In this document: positions 34,500 through 45,229 of the stretch, piece after piece
How the letters are laid out: the number at the start of each line of letters is the position of its first letter
Position numbering within the stretch: position 1 is the stretch's first letter
Source of the DNA: Prorocentrum cordatum
Lineage: Eukaryota > Sar > Dinophyceae > Prorocentrales > Prorocentraceae
Assembly: GCA_963575745.1 (NCBI GenBank)
Contig: CAUYUJ010019592.1
Location: forward strand, 87,501-151,500
Reading direction: 5' to 3'
DNA length: 64,000 nucleotides
Notes under the pieces: generated by a model
What the model was told of the DNA's origin: nothing
Databases searched by the model: none
Seen by the model: the letters and a program-made list of their open reading frames with translations, nothing else
Position numbers and translations under genes: made by a program

Positions 34500-35700
34500 G
34501 GAAGGAGATCTGGTGTAGGACCTTCGCGAGGAGGAGCTGGCGGTCACCGTTATAGGTGATGGCCAGGGCCGGGGATTCAGGATGGTCTGGGCCCCGGGCG
34601 TAAGCTTCCGCTCTGCCACGAAGTGCAAGGGGCAGGGAGCTGGGGTCGAGCAGTTGACGGAGCGCCGAGGTGCGTGGGCCGGGGCCCACGCATCCGGCGC
34701 ACCAGGCCTCGCCCTCGTCGTCGGGCCCGGCCGTGATCCAGACGTACTTGGCGTGGGCCCCGCAGGGGCATTGATGCGGCCGTCGCTCGGCCGTTCCTCG
34801 TCGTCTCGCGGAGCCTGGTAGACCGTTGCAGAGGATGCGGATGACGTGGTGCGCCTCTGTAAAGGACGCGCAGTGGTGAAGCAGGCCCCACTCCTCTCCG
34901 CTCGAGGGGTGCCACCTTCTCTTTCGACTGATCTCCGCGAGCCACTTGGTGAGAAGAGGGCCGTGCATATGTGCCCATGCTGCGGCGTAGATCACTTCCC
35001 CGAAATACTTCCCTTCCAACAGCTCGGGTCGCTCCCGTGAACGATTGAATGTTAGCGCAGCTTTGCGTTCCGCGATAACTCTGGGTCTGCGCCTGGACGT
35101 CCCTGGTTGTTGCGCGGCTTCGGATGCCCACTTAAGTAGCTTGTCCCATCGATTCCTAACCCGTTTTCTGGCTGGCTTGGGCCCCCAGAAGTCATCCAGG
35201 GCGCGTGCTCTGGCGGCGACGGACCGGGCCATAGCGACTGGGCACCGCGGGGCGCCAGGCACCTGGAAGCGGATGCCTAACCCGGTGAGGATGTAGTCTG
35301 GGATCCATGAAGCTGCGGCGAGCCCAAACGCGACCCTGAGTTGCGCGCGAAGCGCTCGCTCTTGCATGACATCGGGGGCGGTGTAGTGGGCGGCATAGGG
35401 GACAAGGGAGACCAGGGGTGAGTTCCATGCCGCGGCGGCGCGGGTGGGGGACATCCTGGCAAGGTGGAGGGCCATGGCTCTGTCTCTCATATTGGGGAGG
35501 GGCCGCTCCCATGCCCCTCCTGTGAGGGCGTCCGATTGCGCCTTAGTCAGCTGTTCACCTGGGGGGGGTGTTCGCCCCCCGCGGCGCGCGAGACCACCAC
35601 GGCGCCGAGGCATGGCCATTGGTCCCGCACGGAGGACCCCCCGAAGGGAGTGAAATCCATGAGGTTGCGCCACCATTCGTGGCGACCTGCGGGGGCAAGG
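34500..35700 (-). CDS. Linker between reverse transcriptase and RNase H
   Basis: A long open minus frame (to about 34.33 kb) without a recognised domain. It contains an all-helical stretch (RALRAQLRVAFGLAAASW ... LLKWASEAAQQ) and a cysteine/histidine cluster (HHCASF ... HQCPCGAHAKY ... WCAGCVG) resembling the cysteine-rich region between the RT and RNase H domains of LINE proteins. Neighbours on both sides are parts of the same polyprotein. Start and end are set by frameshifts, not by true start or stop codons. Confidence 0.6.
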
Positions 35701-35718
35701 GCTGTTTTGAAAGTACAA

Positions 35719-37010
35719 CTACACGGGCGCTGGAATGGATTGCATGGGTCGATGGCCCGCTGGTCCAAGCCTCCCCGGAGGAGGGCCAGAATTAGCTCGC
35801 CGAAGCCCCGTGATCAGGACACTGTCCCCGTCTTGTTCGAAGTCGACTGGGACTTCCTCGAGAGCCCCCCCGAGGGCTTCTGAGTCCGTGGTCTGGATAC
35901 CTCTGCAACGGTGCGCGTCGACTAGGAGGCCGGCGGCGCGCGCTGCCCAGGGAAGGGCGATGGCGGCGCGCAGCGTCTGTTTACTTGAGCTGAGCAACGC
36001 TGCGAGGTCATCGACGTACGCGGGGTCGTCGTCGGCGGCGATGTCGGAGAAAGCGGAAATGAGGGGGTCGTAGCCCATGCACCATAGGAGGGGGGAGGCG
36101 GTGCCTCCCATCCCAACGGATCGGAGGAGGCGGCGTTCTGGCCCCTTGCACTGACCTTTGCAGGACTGTTCCCTTCGCCCGCTAATGAGGGAGGTCAGGG
36201 CGCGCAGGAGCCAGGGGGGCAACTTCCATGTGTGAGCGAGGCTTCCCATCCACTGCAGGGGGATTATTTCAAAGGCTTCATTTTGATCGCAGAAGATGAC
36301 AGCTGTGCTCGGTGCCTCTCCGACTCGTGCGGCCGCCGTGTCAATATACGTTTCTATGGTGCCCGCGGCCCTGCCAAACAAGGCTTGCCAGGCTGGGCCT
36401 GGGTCGGAGGGGGGTTTGGGTCCTTTCCCCAAGTGGCTGGTAACCTTGGCGATGTTGGGCCCGCATTGTCCCCCTTTTGGCGGCCTCGTTGGGGCCCAGG
36501 AATGGCTCCACCGCTGGGCCGGTGGCTCCGTATATTCGCCTAAGGCATGACGGCAGCTGGAGTGGTCTCATGTCGCTGGGAGTTTCCGCGCCGACCTTCT
36601 TACCAATCCGCACTAGGAGGTCGACTGATGGGCACAGCACGGTGTCCAGGAGGGCGGGGCTGAGGTCCGAGGCCTGTGCCAGGAGGCAGGCGACGAACCT
36701 GGCTCCAGGGTTGTAGGCCTCGCAGGGTTCTCCGCCAATTCCCGGAGCGCTTCCGCTGGGGGTGAGGACGAGGGAAGCAATCTTGCCCCATCTGGGCTGG
36801 GGTCTGCTGGAGACGTTGATGCCGGGGTGCTGCAGGAAGTAGTGATCAAGGAGGCGCGGGGCGGAACCTGGGAGGGAGGGCGCAGTGTGCCAGATTGCGC
36901 TGCGGCTGTCCCATAGGACGCGGTCGACCTGCTCAGGCCTATCGTGCCAAGAGCCTGTGGTGTCACGAACTCCGAGGATGGCGTGAGTCTTCTTGTAGAT
37001 TTCTCTCCAC
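35719..37010 (-). pseudogene. Reverse transcriptase domain of the non-LTR retrotransposon
   Basis: Read on the minus strand in two or three frames. About 36640-36530 has SDMRPLQLPSCLRRIYGA, the RT motif with RPxxL before motif A. In the frame starting at 36432, motif A is FCDQNEAF (D49), motif B SVGMGGTASPLLW, and motif C AYVDDLAAL (D141, D142). The catalytic Asp triad is therefore present. Motif B departs from the common PQGxxxSPLLF. Together with the upstream APE endonuclease and the downstream RNase H this is a LINE-type polymerase that performs target-primed reverse transcription. Frameshifts near 36.45 kb and 35.75 kb break it. Confidence 0.85.
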
Positions 37011-37604
37011 TCCTATAGTGGGCGGCCAGAGGGGCCCGCTCCGGGCCTGGCCCCCTCTGGGCTGGTGTCAATCTGGCAGCCCTCCTCTGTGCTGTTTCTG
37101 AATCCCACCTTCGGAGCCAGCCGGCGGCTGCCTCGGGGGCCAGGTCCTGCCCACCCCATCCGTATTCGTGCAGCCACGCAGCCAGGGCGCCCACCGGGCG
37201 TGTTGACCCGCTTCTCTGGTTGGCAACTGCCAGAAGGAGGCCCGGGGAGGCTCGGGTCTTGTTCTTTCTCAATCTTTTCCACCAGTCCTGCAAGGCGGCG
37301 GATTGCGCGTGTCTCCCGAAGCGCATCAGGGTAGGAAGAACGGGCGGGATGGGATCTGCGCTGTCCTCAACGAATGCGGGGGGGTTGGGGGCCCGGCGCC
37401 CGCCATCGGCGATAATATCGCCGTCGTCGTTGTCGGAATGCCTGTCCGGGAACCCCCCAGCGGTCGCAGGTCTGACCCAGTCAACAGGCTGAATGAGTCC
37501 TGCGAGGTTGACGGGGGGGACTTCGAAGGTGAGTTCCAGGTATGAAAAGATTTGCCTGAGGTCAGCGTGCGCGGCGGTAGGAAGGTTCTTGAGGTCCCCC
37601 GCCT

Positions 37605-38330
37605 TCACGGCGTGGTCATTTCGAGCCTTGCGGGCCCCTTGGGGCCCCAAGTGGAGGGGAGCATGATCGGAAAGAGTTGGCTTCCATGCCATGCTTTGCG
37701 GACTTCGCAGGCGTAGGCCTGTTGAGCCGGGCACGCAAGCATGTCAATGTGTGATTCATTGTCTTTGTCGATTATGGTGGGACCTGTCGCGTGCACTGCT
37801 GTGGACCCGGTGCTTTCAAGCACGTCCTGTAGAAAAGCAACTGACTCAACCTCTCCATCTCGCGGGTCCTCGAGTCGGAGGTTAACGTCACCGCCCCAGT
37901 AGGTGTCAAGATGTTCCCACCGCTCGATCGCATTAGCTATCTCGGAGAGTGTCGTCCTTTCTTGACGGTGGGAGGCAATTAGAAACTACCCGAAACCTGT
38001 GGTCGCCTTGGCGAACGATGGCTGCGATGGCGCATCCGTGGACAATCTCCTCCTGCTCCAGGAGGGTGACGCCGCGGGGGAGCAGAATGCCAGCTCCCCC
38101 GGCGAGTCCTCCTGCAGGTCCTGGGTAGCCTGGAGAGGCAACCAGGGTGCGTGCAGGGAACATGGTTCGCCAGACCTCGGTCTCATGCTCGGGCCATTGT
38201 GTTTCCTGCATCAAACCAATGCGATGGTTCATAGTCGACTATGTCAGGACAGCGTGCTTGCGTTGGTTCTCCGCGGCGGCGGAGCTCCGCAGGTGCCTAA
38301 CGTTCCAGCTGGCGAGACGGGGGAGGTCGT
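37605..38330 (-). pseudogene. APE-type endonuclease domain of the non-LTR retrotransposon
   Basis: Minus strand, three frames. Motifs in order: LASWNVRHL (about 38310), IGLMQETQW (about 38220), GGAGILLPRG (about 38080), YWGGDVNLRL (about 37895), SHIDMLACP (about 37750) and, in a third frame, LSDHAPLHL (about 37670). These are the N-, E-, DxN- and SDH-containing motifs of APE-like endonucleases, which nick the target DNA for LINE insertion. Two frameshifts (near 38.24 and 37.95 kb) and a third switch near 37.68 kb split the domain, so this copy cannot make it as it stands. Confidence 0.85.
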
Positions 38331-38819
38331 TGGCTGGGGTGGTTTCAAAGGCCTGGATCAGATCATCTAAGGTGCGCGTGCCGCAGAGGGCGCCCCAGGT
38401 AGGCCGGTTCCAGGGGTCGCCGCGGAGGAGACTCCAGAGGCCACGAGGGCCACGGAACCTGCACCGACTGTGCACTTCAATGGCTGAATTAAGGGCGCGG
38501 CGGGCAGATGGCCAGGCCCGGGCACGGGGCCCAGGGACCAGTTGGTGCCTGGGAAGAGACCCCAGCGCTTGGCGTAGCGTTCTGGGGCCGTCCGTGGAGT
38601 CTAGGGGAGCGGCGACGCGGGGAAAAGGCCGTCTGTCCGGAGCAGCCGTTCTGCTACGTCGTCCGGGAGGGGGTGCTCCCTGAGCTGCGCCCATGGACAT
38701 TGCATCCCTGCGAAGGCCCTGGCTGTTCCCCATCCCTGTGCTATCTGTTCTCGCGTAGGGGCGGGTGTGCTGGTCTCCTCCCCATGTGCATCCCCTGCTC
38801 CATGCCCGTAGCGTGGAAA

Positions 38820-39960
38820 CTATCCTTCGCTGCAAGCAGCGGGGGTCAAAGTGGATGCCAACTGCGTCGTAGAGGTGCTCTGCCTTGGATGCCGAGCGCT
38901 CGGTAGTAGCCGGCTAAGTCGACCGCCCTTCTTCTGTCGTCGGCAGTAGGCGGCCTCAGCCCATGTGCCCTTCCTTCCTTTACGAGCCACTTCCCCCAGG
39001 CTTTGACCTTGGCTTCTGCAGCTGGGCATTCCCTCTCCCCCCCGGCCACCACCAGGGTCAATCCTTCTGAGCATCCAGGGAAGCGCTCTTCAGCCCTGCA
39101 TTCTGCGAGCACACCCCGCGCTCCGTGCTTCAGCTCATTCGGGTTTCTGAGGAACCATCTCAGACTGCTGTCTTCGTCGTAGAGGAGGCAGAGTAGGTGG
39201 GTCTGGTTCGGAGGATTGAGTCAGGGTCTCCTGGCAGGGCCCTGGATTGTGCTCCCGTCCGGACTGAAGGCCCATCTGGATTCCCAAGGACTAGGAAGTC
39301 GTGGGCAGGAGATGGTGTCGATTGGGGGTGGGAAGTTCCCAAACCAGAGCCTTTCTCTCGGGCTGGCGACCGAGTCTCCTGCGTTCATTCTAACGGCCCA
39401 ATCGAGGTTCAGGTCCCCCATGGCTGCGCATATGGCCTTGCGGTGGGCTGCAGGCATTGAGGCGAAGTTCTCCGCCAAGACCAAGATCGCGAGGTCCGGC
39501 CTTCGTTTTCTCGACAGGTACCAAGCGACAAGGACCGCGAAGAAGCAGCAGGACTGGGCGCCGGCCAGACCGTCATTTCCCGAACTGTCCTGCGGCGGAT
39601 AGGTTGCTGCAGGGGGGGGGGCCTGCCACGACGAGCAGTGTGCTGCCTCGTCCCAGGGAGTCGAGGTGTTTTTCCCATGGCGTTCTGTGGTCGAGAGGGT
39701 CCCGCTGGCGGACGAGGTCCCACACGTCCACCGCCAGTTGCTTACGGAGGGCCTCCGTCTAGGGGGTCGGGCGTTGCGCTCCACCTCCGAGCGACTGCCT
39801 CCGCTGCTTCCCTGTTGTGCTCGGCAAAAACTGATGACTGAGGTCTGTGACTGGCTCCGAGCTTGTGAACGAGGTCGCCAATGTCGGGTCTGGCGAGCCC
39901 CCACCCATCGAAGAGGGACACGAGGTGTAGAGGAGCGCTCCTCCGACCCTCGCTGGCGTT
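38820..39960 (-). pseudogene. Dnmt3-like C5 cytosine DNA methyltransferase inside the retrotransposon
   Basis: Minus strand. Motif I is HLVSLFDGWG (about 39920; compare SLFDGI in Dnmt3), then VFAEHN (motif II). Near 39625-39600 the frame reads LLVVAGPP with a cysteine (PCSNLS) displaced by a run of ten C; this is motif IV, the catalytic Pro-Cys loop. Then LAILVLAENFASM (motif VI, ENV-like) and SPRERLWFGNFP (motif VIII; Dnmt3 has RARYFWGNLP). A tail at 39112-38846 (RRRAVDLAGYYRALG) may be the C-terminal part. Transfer of methyl groups to cytosine is the family role; in dinoflagellate retrotransposons such domains are thought to methylate the element's own DNA. Broken by frameshifts near 39.74 and 39.61 kb. 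Confidence 0.82.
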
Positions 39961-41250
39961 CGCAGCCTGCTCTCCTTGTGGCACGACTCCGGCCTGTTGT
40001 GCGAAGTCGATGTCTGTTGCCTCTTCCACCCGTACTCCCCCCGCAATGTCGCCAGTCGCATGCTCTGGGCCTAGTCTGACGGCGCCCTGCTCGCGCAGGG
40101 CCCTCAGGGTATCCAAGATCCGATTGTTGTCCAGCCCAGCCACTTGATATGCGGCCAGGACGTGGTCCGGGGGTGCCACAGGCGAGAGTCCTGTGTCACG
40201 GTCTCTGTGCTGGGCCCACATCTGTTGCAGGACGTCGGCAGGTTGCGGTGCTGCAGTGGGTTCCATGGGTGGCTGGATCTGAGTCCTCGGTCTTGCTCTT
40301 CCTAGCCCATCACCTGGGCCCTGTGTCCCGGGCGCGCTTCGAAGTGTGCCCCTGGCAGGTCCGCTGTGCCTGCCCGCCGTCGGCGGGACTTCCCACATGG
40401 CCGTGAGCGACCGTGCGCTGTCTTCCTCGGGTCTCGTCGCACCGGGCCTCCCTCTGGAGTGATTCCTTGGTCCCGTTGGGCCGGCCTGTCCTGTCTGTCG
40501 GTTTCGGCTTCTGGTGCGTTGTCTCCGAGCCGCGGGGCGGTCTGGTTCTGTGCCGGCTCCTGCGGTCTAAGGCGCGGGGGGGATTTCTTGCGGGCACCCC
40601 TAGTAGCTGGGGCTGCTCACTCGCAGCCGCTTCCTCCGCACCTCTAAGGGGGGGTTGTGGGTGGCGGAACCGTGTCTTCTGAACGCCCAGGGCCCTGGGG
40701 AGCACCGCCTGGGCGGGGCTGATTGTTTCAGATGTCGGGCCAGGATGAGTCGACTAGGGCCCTGAGCCGGTTGGTGTCTGATCTGCCATCCCTGATGGCG
40801 GGGTCTGGTAGGGCTTCCATCCCGGTCGAGAGGACGGCGTCGATTGTTTCTTCCGTTAGGGTTTGGAAGGGGGCTCGAGGGCCTTCGCCTCCTGAGGCGG
40901 CCATCGTGTTGGCCTGTATCCTTGCGCATGCTGCGTCTGCAGTAAGCGCTGCTGTTTGTCAGCGAATCCTTCTGCCTGCTGGGTTTCTGGTGCCGGGTGG
41001 AGGGTTGGTGTCCCAGTATGCCGCAAAGAGAGCCAGCAGCCTGTCGGGGAGGTGGAATCGCGTCAGCACCTGCCGGACTTGCCTTTCCAGCTGGGGCACG
41101 TCGGTGCCCCATGCCATGGCACTGAGCACGGTCCTCCATCTGTCTCTGTCGGGGCACCCTTGTCCTTCCCAGCGGGAGGGGGGGCCGAGGGGACCGAGTA
41201 TCCCCGCCGCGCGGTTTAGGAGTGCGGTCCAGCTGGATTCCATGCACGGC
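39960..41250 (-). pseudogene. Low-complexity linker upstream of the methyltransferase
   Basis: Minus frames rich in Pro/Arg/Gly/Thr, with a helical stretch just before the methyltransferase (ADVLQQMWAQHRDRD ... DNNRILDTLRALREQG). At 41375-40959 another frame has LNRAAGILG ... RDRWRTVLSAMAWGTDVPQLE. No domain recognised. Treated as part of the same polyprotein because the direction and codon usage match and no start context stands out. Confidence 0.4.
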
Positions 41251-43020
41251 GGGAGGTACGGCCCCGCCCTGGGGGCGCCCCCCCTGCCGAGCGGGTCGCG
41301 GGGAGCGGTGGCGCGCCGCTGCCGCCTCCGTTCGGTTTCGTCCTGGCGTCGGGGGGGGCGCTGCACTCCGGGCACATGGGGGTGCTGATGCCTTGGGCGG
41401 GGTTGCCGGGAGGTGGTCTGTCTGGGGGGGTGTCTACGTTGTCCTGGCGCGGATCGCTGAAGTGCTGCCCCTCGTTGGCGTCGGCCAGAGTTTGGACAGG
41501 CGCGGGGGGCCCGGCGGAATGGACCTGTCGGGCGAGGTCGGGGAGTGCGTTCTCAGGGGGCTGGGCGATGGGGTTGTCCGGCGCCTGCGCGCTGTCTGCC
41601 GGGACTGTCTGATTCGACGCGGCCGGTCTGCAGGGGGTCCGGGTGCGTCTTGTCGTGGCTGCCGCTTCCCGTGCTGGACCAGCGCCCCCGTTGTCCGGGC
41701 GGTTGGTTCGGGGGCCCCTGGTTGCTCTTCGGGGTCTGGGGGCTCTCCCAGGGTCGTGGCGCTGTCTTTCCCCATGTGCTGCATTGCGTAACCTGTCAGC
41801 GAGGGCCGATAACATTTCCGCGGTGCTGGGGGCGAGCACGTGGGTGGTGGAGCCGTCTGTCTCGGCACGCCTGCCTCCAGGGACCTCCATCAAAGGGCGG
41901 CGTGCCGCGTACGTCGGGTCTGGTCCTGGGGAGAGCCACTGCGCGATATGGGAGCTGTCTGGTGGTGTCCTCCCTAATTCCCAACTCACCAATGAGCTGA
42001 AACACGTGGTCTCTGTCCAGGGTGCTCGGGCCAGCCAGCGGGAGGATCCACATGGCGGCGAAGAGGTCCCAGTTGTACCTAAGGATTGGTCTGCCCTCTT
42101 CCTGTCGTCGTTGTTCCAGAACCAGCATGGTCCGCATGCTTCTCGCGAGGTCGTGGATACTCTGCTCTCTGACGCAAGCCAAGAATCTCCCGAGCATGCC
42201 TCGGGCAACGAGGACGGCGTCGTTCTCGGCCCTTACGAGCTGTGCTTCAGGGCACGTGTGAGAGCGATTCCTGCTTGTGAGCACTTCCGCCAGGTTGGGG
42301 TAGGTCCTGGGGCGGGCGCGCCCCGGGAGGGGCTCAACTGCAGCTCGCCTTCTGGGGGGGAGAGAAGGGCTGGTAGACTGGCTGGTGCCGATCCCCAGGT
42401 CTGCCGGCACAGGCGCGCGTGCTGGCGTGGCATCGAGTCTGGCCAGGTGCACTGGGCCGCGCGCCAGCTGCAAGGTCACTCTGGCTTGTGGGCGGTCCGC
42501 GCCGCGGTTGGCGGCTCTCAGGTCAGCTTCGGCCGGCAGCGCTGACCCACGTAGGGTTCGATGCGTACAGGTGACCGCTCTCGCCGCTCGCGGTCACGCA
42601 CGCCACTCCGCCCGCGGCAATCGCAGCAGTTAGGTACTCCCCGGGGTGGAGAATGGTGCTGAAGTCCCGCAGGCCCTCCCTGTCTTCTGTAGGTCTGCGG
42701 CGCGTCGTTGTGTTGCGGCTGTTCATGGCGGCGTCGACTTCACGCAGCCAGTCTTCGGAGAGAGTTGGGGGCGGGGCCCTCGCGTTGGCTGGGAGCTCCC
42801 GACCCTCTACTCCGGCTGGTAGCGGCCATGCTCTGGCGTGCAGTCGCGCCCCAGAGAAGCCGATCGTGACCGAGAACATTCTAAGGGCGGCGTGGTGGGG
42901 GATCCAGGGGTCCGGGCGCATGCGTCTGGTTTGGGGGGGCTCTACTTGTGTGCCTCGCCAGTCGAAGGACGTGATCTCAAGGATCTGAGGTTGGACTGCC
43001 CTTCTTGGGGCTTGTCGCAC
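41216..43020 (-). pseudogene. Central region of the retrotransposon polyprotein
   Basis: Three overlapping minus frames follow one another: 43020-42523 (ILEITSFDWRGTQVEPP ... LSEDWLREVDAAMNSR), 42479-41796 (NLAEVLTSRNRSHTCPEAQL ... RYNWDLFAAMWILPLAG) and 42208-41216 (SALADRLRNAAHGE ... ALPDLARQVHSAGP ... MCPECSAPP). I recognise no family. The middle part is helical and hydrophobic enough to be a folded domain; the last part is a Pro/Arg-rich linker ending in one CxxC. Confidence 0.4.
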
Positions 43021-44110
43021 GGCTTCTTGCGCAAGGGCTTCGACGTGTTCTCGTTGCTCGGGCGGCGCCCCCCCCGCCCCGCCCCTTCTGCTCTCTCGAG
43101 GGGGTGGCCAGGAAGATCCGCATAACCTGCGGCCCGACCGCTATGCAGCTCGCCCCGCAAAAGGCGGCGGCCATGGTGTCAGCTGCCACTAGCCGAACCC
43201 GCACCTGCGTCATGTGTCTGTAGTCGCCGGAGTCGGGGAACCATGCGAACACTGCGGATATCTGCTCTACGGCTCCCGCGCCAATGGTGGCTTCTATGGC
43301 GTTTATGACGTCTTGGTGTCTGGATTGCCCAAGGTCGGCTAGGTTCCATCTGAGGTGGAAGCCATCCTCGGCGTCTGCTAGTCTTGCGAACGAGGGGCCT
43401 CCGTCCCAGCTGCCTTCCAAGAGGATCCCCCTGGGGCTGAGGAGGGGGGAGTTGCGGCCGTTGCCAAAACTTCTAGGGAGCTCTTCCCTAAGGTGTCTCA
43501 GGATAGGAGCTGCTATTCTCTCTGGGGTTTTCAGAAGAAGCAGCCCTCCTCCACATAGGCCAACCCTGTACCCAAAGGACGCTGCTGCGTCCGAAGCGAT
43601 GGAATGAGCTAGGCATGCGGCCGCATTCAGGACCGGGGCATGCACCGAATCCGAGGTCTCTTTGGATCTCCACGTGCAGCCGTTATTGTTTGTAATCAGG
43701 GCCTGCTGCGCAGCGACTTGCAGCTCTCCCAGGGATAAGTCGCGGGGAGCCTGCATGTCGGTCGGTCTGGCGGGCCGGCATCGCACTACGTGGTGGCAGG
43801 GTGGTTCTAGTCCTTCCTGTAGCAACATTTCGTCGCTCGGGCGGGCGATCTTGGCGGTGGCCCACTCTGCTCCGCCAGCGTCGGGGCCAGTTGATTCCAG
43901 GTTCCGCTGCCACCTGGGTATCTGCGCCACTATGGCGTCGTTACACTGGTCCGGTGCTAGCATGTGTAGGGCGTCGCTGGTGTCTGCGCTGTTGCTCCCC
44001 CAGTGGACCACGATGGAAAGGGGAATCTGCGTCCTTTGGGGGCTGTCCGTCACGAAAAACTGTGATGCCAGCAATTGCCTGAGCGGGGGTGCCATTTTTC
44101 CGGTTTGCAC
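42977..44110 (-). CDS. Unrecognised 377-residue domain of the retrotransposon polyprotein
   Basis: The longest intact minus frame between the RING-like module and the methyltransferase. It has mixed alpha/beta composition (IPLSIVVHWGSNSADTSDA, GFHLRWNLADLGQSRH, AVFAWFPDSGDYRHMTQVRV, MAAAFCGASCIAVGPQVMRI) and a basic tail (ATRTRRSPCARSRA) past the probable frameshift near 43.05 kb. The segment upstream (44615-44172) is in another frame. No catalytic motif stands out. Its place between ORF1-like and enzymatic domains may indicate an RNA-binding or structural role, but that is a guess. Confidence 0.5.
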   Translation of the reverse strand: MQTGKMAPPLRQLLASQFFVTDSPQRTQIPLSIVVHWGSNSADTSDALHMLAPDQCNDAIVAQIPRWQRNLESTGPDAGGAEWATAKIARPSDEMLLQEGLEPPCHHVVRCRPARPTDMQAPRDLSLGELQVAAQQALITNNNGCTWRSKETSDSVHAPVLNAAACLAHSIASDAAASFGYRVGLCGGGLLLLKTPERIAAPILRHLREELPRSFGNGRNSPLLSPRGILLEGSWDGGPSFARLADAEDGFHLRWNLADLGQSRHQDVINAIEATIGAGAVEQISAVFAWFPDSGDYRHMTQVRVRLVAADTMAAAFCGASCIAVGPQVMRIFLATPSREQKGRGGGGAARATRTRRSPCARSRATSPKKGSPTSDP

Positions 44111-44596
44111 TGGGTTGCCAATGGGGACCAGGTGTGTGATTAGGCTGGCCGCCCCGAACCCCCACTGGGAGTTAGCTATGGCAGCGAGCTCTATGGGGCC
44201 CAGGCCCCCTGGGGTTGGGACACCGTGAGTCGCTCAGGCAAGAAGTCTGCAGTGGTCTCCGACTGAGCCAGCGGCTGCCAGCGCTGCTTGTACGCGGGTC
44301 GCCTGGGCGTCTGCGATAAGCACGGTGGGGATCGTTTGTCGTTCGCTTTCTGCTTCTGCTTTGGAGCGCACACTCCCTGAATTGCTCGCATGCGCTCGGG
44401 CCCGCCATGGCCAGCGTGGTTCCGGCACTGTCTGCGCCCCTGTTGCCTATCAAGGACCTTCGCGCGATAACCAACTCAGCCCCCACTTCTCTGACGGCAG
44501 CCATAAGGAGGGAGACTGGAAATGGGGAGGGACCCTTTCGTCTTTCTTCCTCCGGCGGGAACCTGGCTAGCAAGGTCGACCATCTCGCGTGGGTGA

Positions 44597-45196
44597 TTAG
44601 GGGGGTCGAGCGCATCCTTTCCTGTCGGGACGGAGGGGCGGGTGCTCCTCCGCCTCTCTCAGGAGCCCCGTCTTCGCGTGTAGGGTGGCTAGCCGAGCCT
44701 TCCTGATCACCTCCATGTTGGGTGGTGGGGTGGGGGCGGGCCTGCGTAGCACTACGTGGTCATGTATCCTCTGCATATCCCGAACTGTCACGCATGTGTT
44801 TGGCCGTCTGATGGTGACCAGGTCGGCTCGTAAGCAGTCCAGTTCCGCGGCTATCGCGTGCGCTGCGGACGCGAGCTCGCGGCACGTGATTGGGGGGAGC
44901 ATGGGGGCGTGGAGCCCGTCTCTTAGTTGCAGGTTCCCTGGATGATCAAGGGATGCCGTGGCTCCGTGGAGGGGGGCTGAGATGCTGCCCCTGTCGTTAG
45001 CTCTGCAGTGGGGGCATCGAATTGGCATCGAGCTCCCTCCCTCCCTGAAGAGCTGCGGCTGGCTCTGCCTCCATTGTTCTACGGAGTGTTTGTGGAACCT
45101 GTGCCCACACAGTAATAGAGCTCCAACTGTACCGCCAAGATCCCCAGTGCAGATGGAGCAGACCTGCGGGTCGTCTCCTGCGCCCCATCCTGGCAT
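44597..45196 (-). CDS. RING-H2-like zinc module in the retrotransposon polyprotein
   Basis: A 199-residue minus frame. Residues 13-64 show CSIC (C13, C16), then C30, H32 and H35 in LCGHRFHKHS, and IRCPHC (C61, C64): the RING-H2 pattern, normally an E3 ubiquitin ligase domain. The sixth ligand, expected three residues after H35, is Ser38, with H37 beside it as a possible substitute. Helical sequence follows (ELASAAHAIAAELDCLRADL). A ligase domain in a retroelement could act on host silencing or repair factors, or serve only as a zinc scaffold. The preceding frame ends at 45230, so it may be a separate domain of the same polyprotein. Confidence 0.7.
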   Translation of the reverse strand: MPGWGAGDDPQVCSICTGDLGGTVGALLLCGHRFHKHSVEQWRQSQPQLFREGGSSMPIRCPHCRANDRGSISAPLHGATASLDHPGNLQLRDGLHAPMLPPITCRELASAAHAIAAELDCLRADLVTIRRPNTCVTVRDMQRIHDHVVLRRPAPTPPPNMEVIRKARLATLHAKTGLLREAEEHPPLRPDRKGCARPP

Positions 45197-45229
45197 GGGT
45201 TCGGGATCGCCGGATCTTTAAACCGTCTC

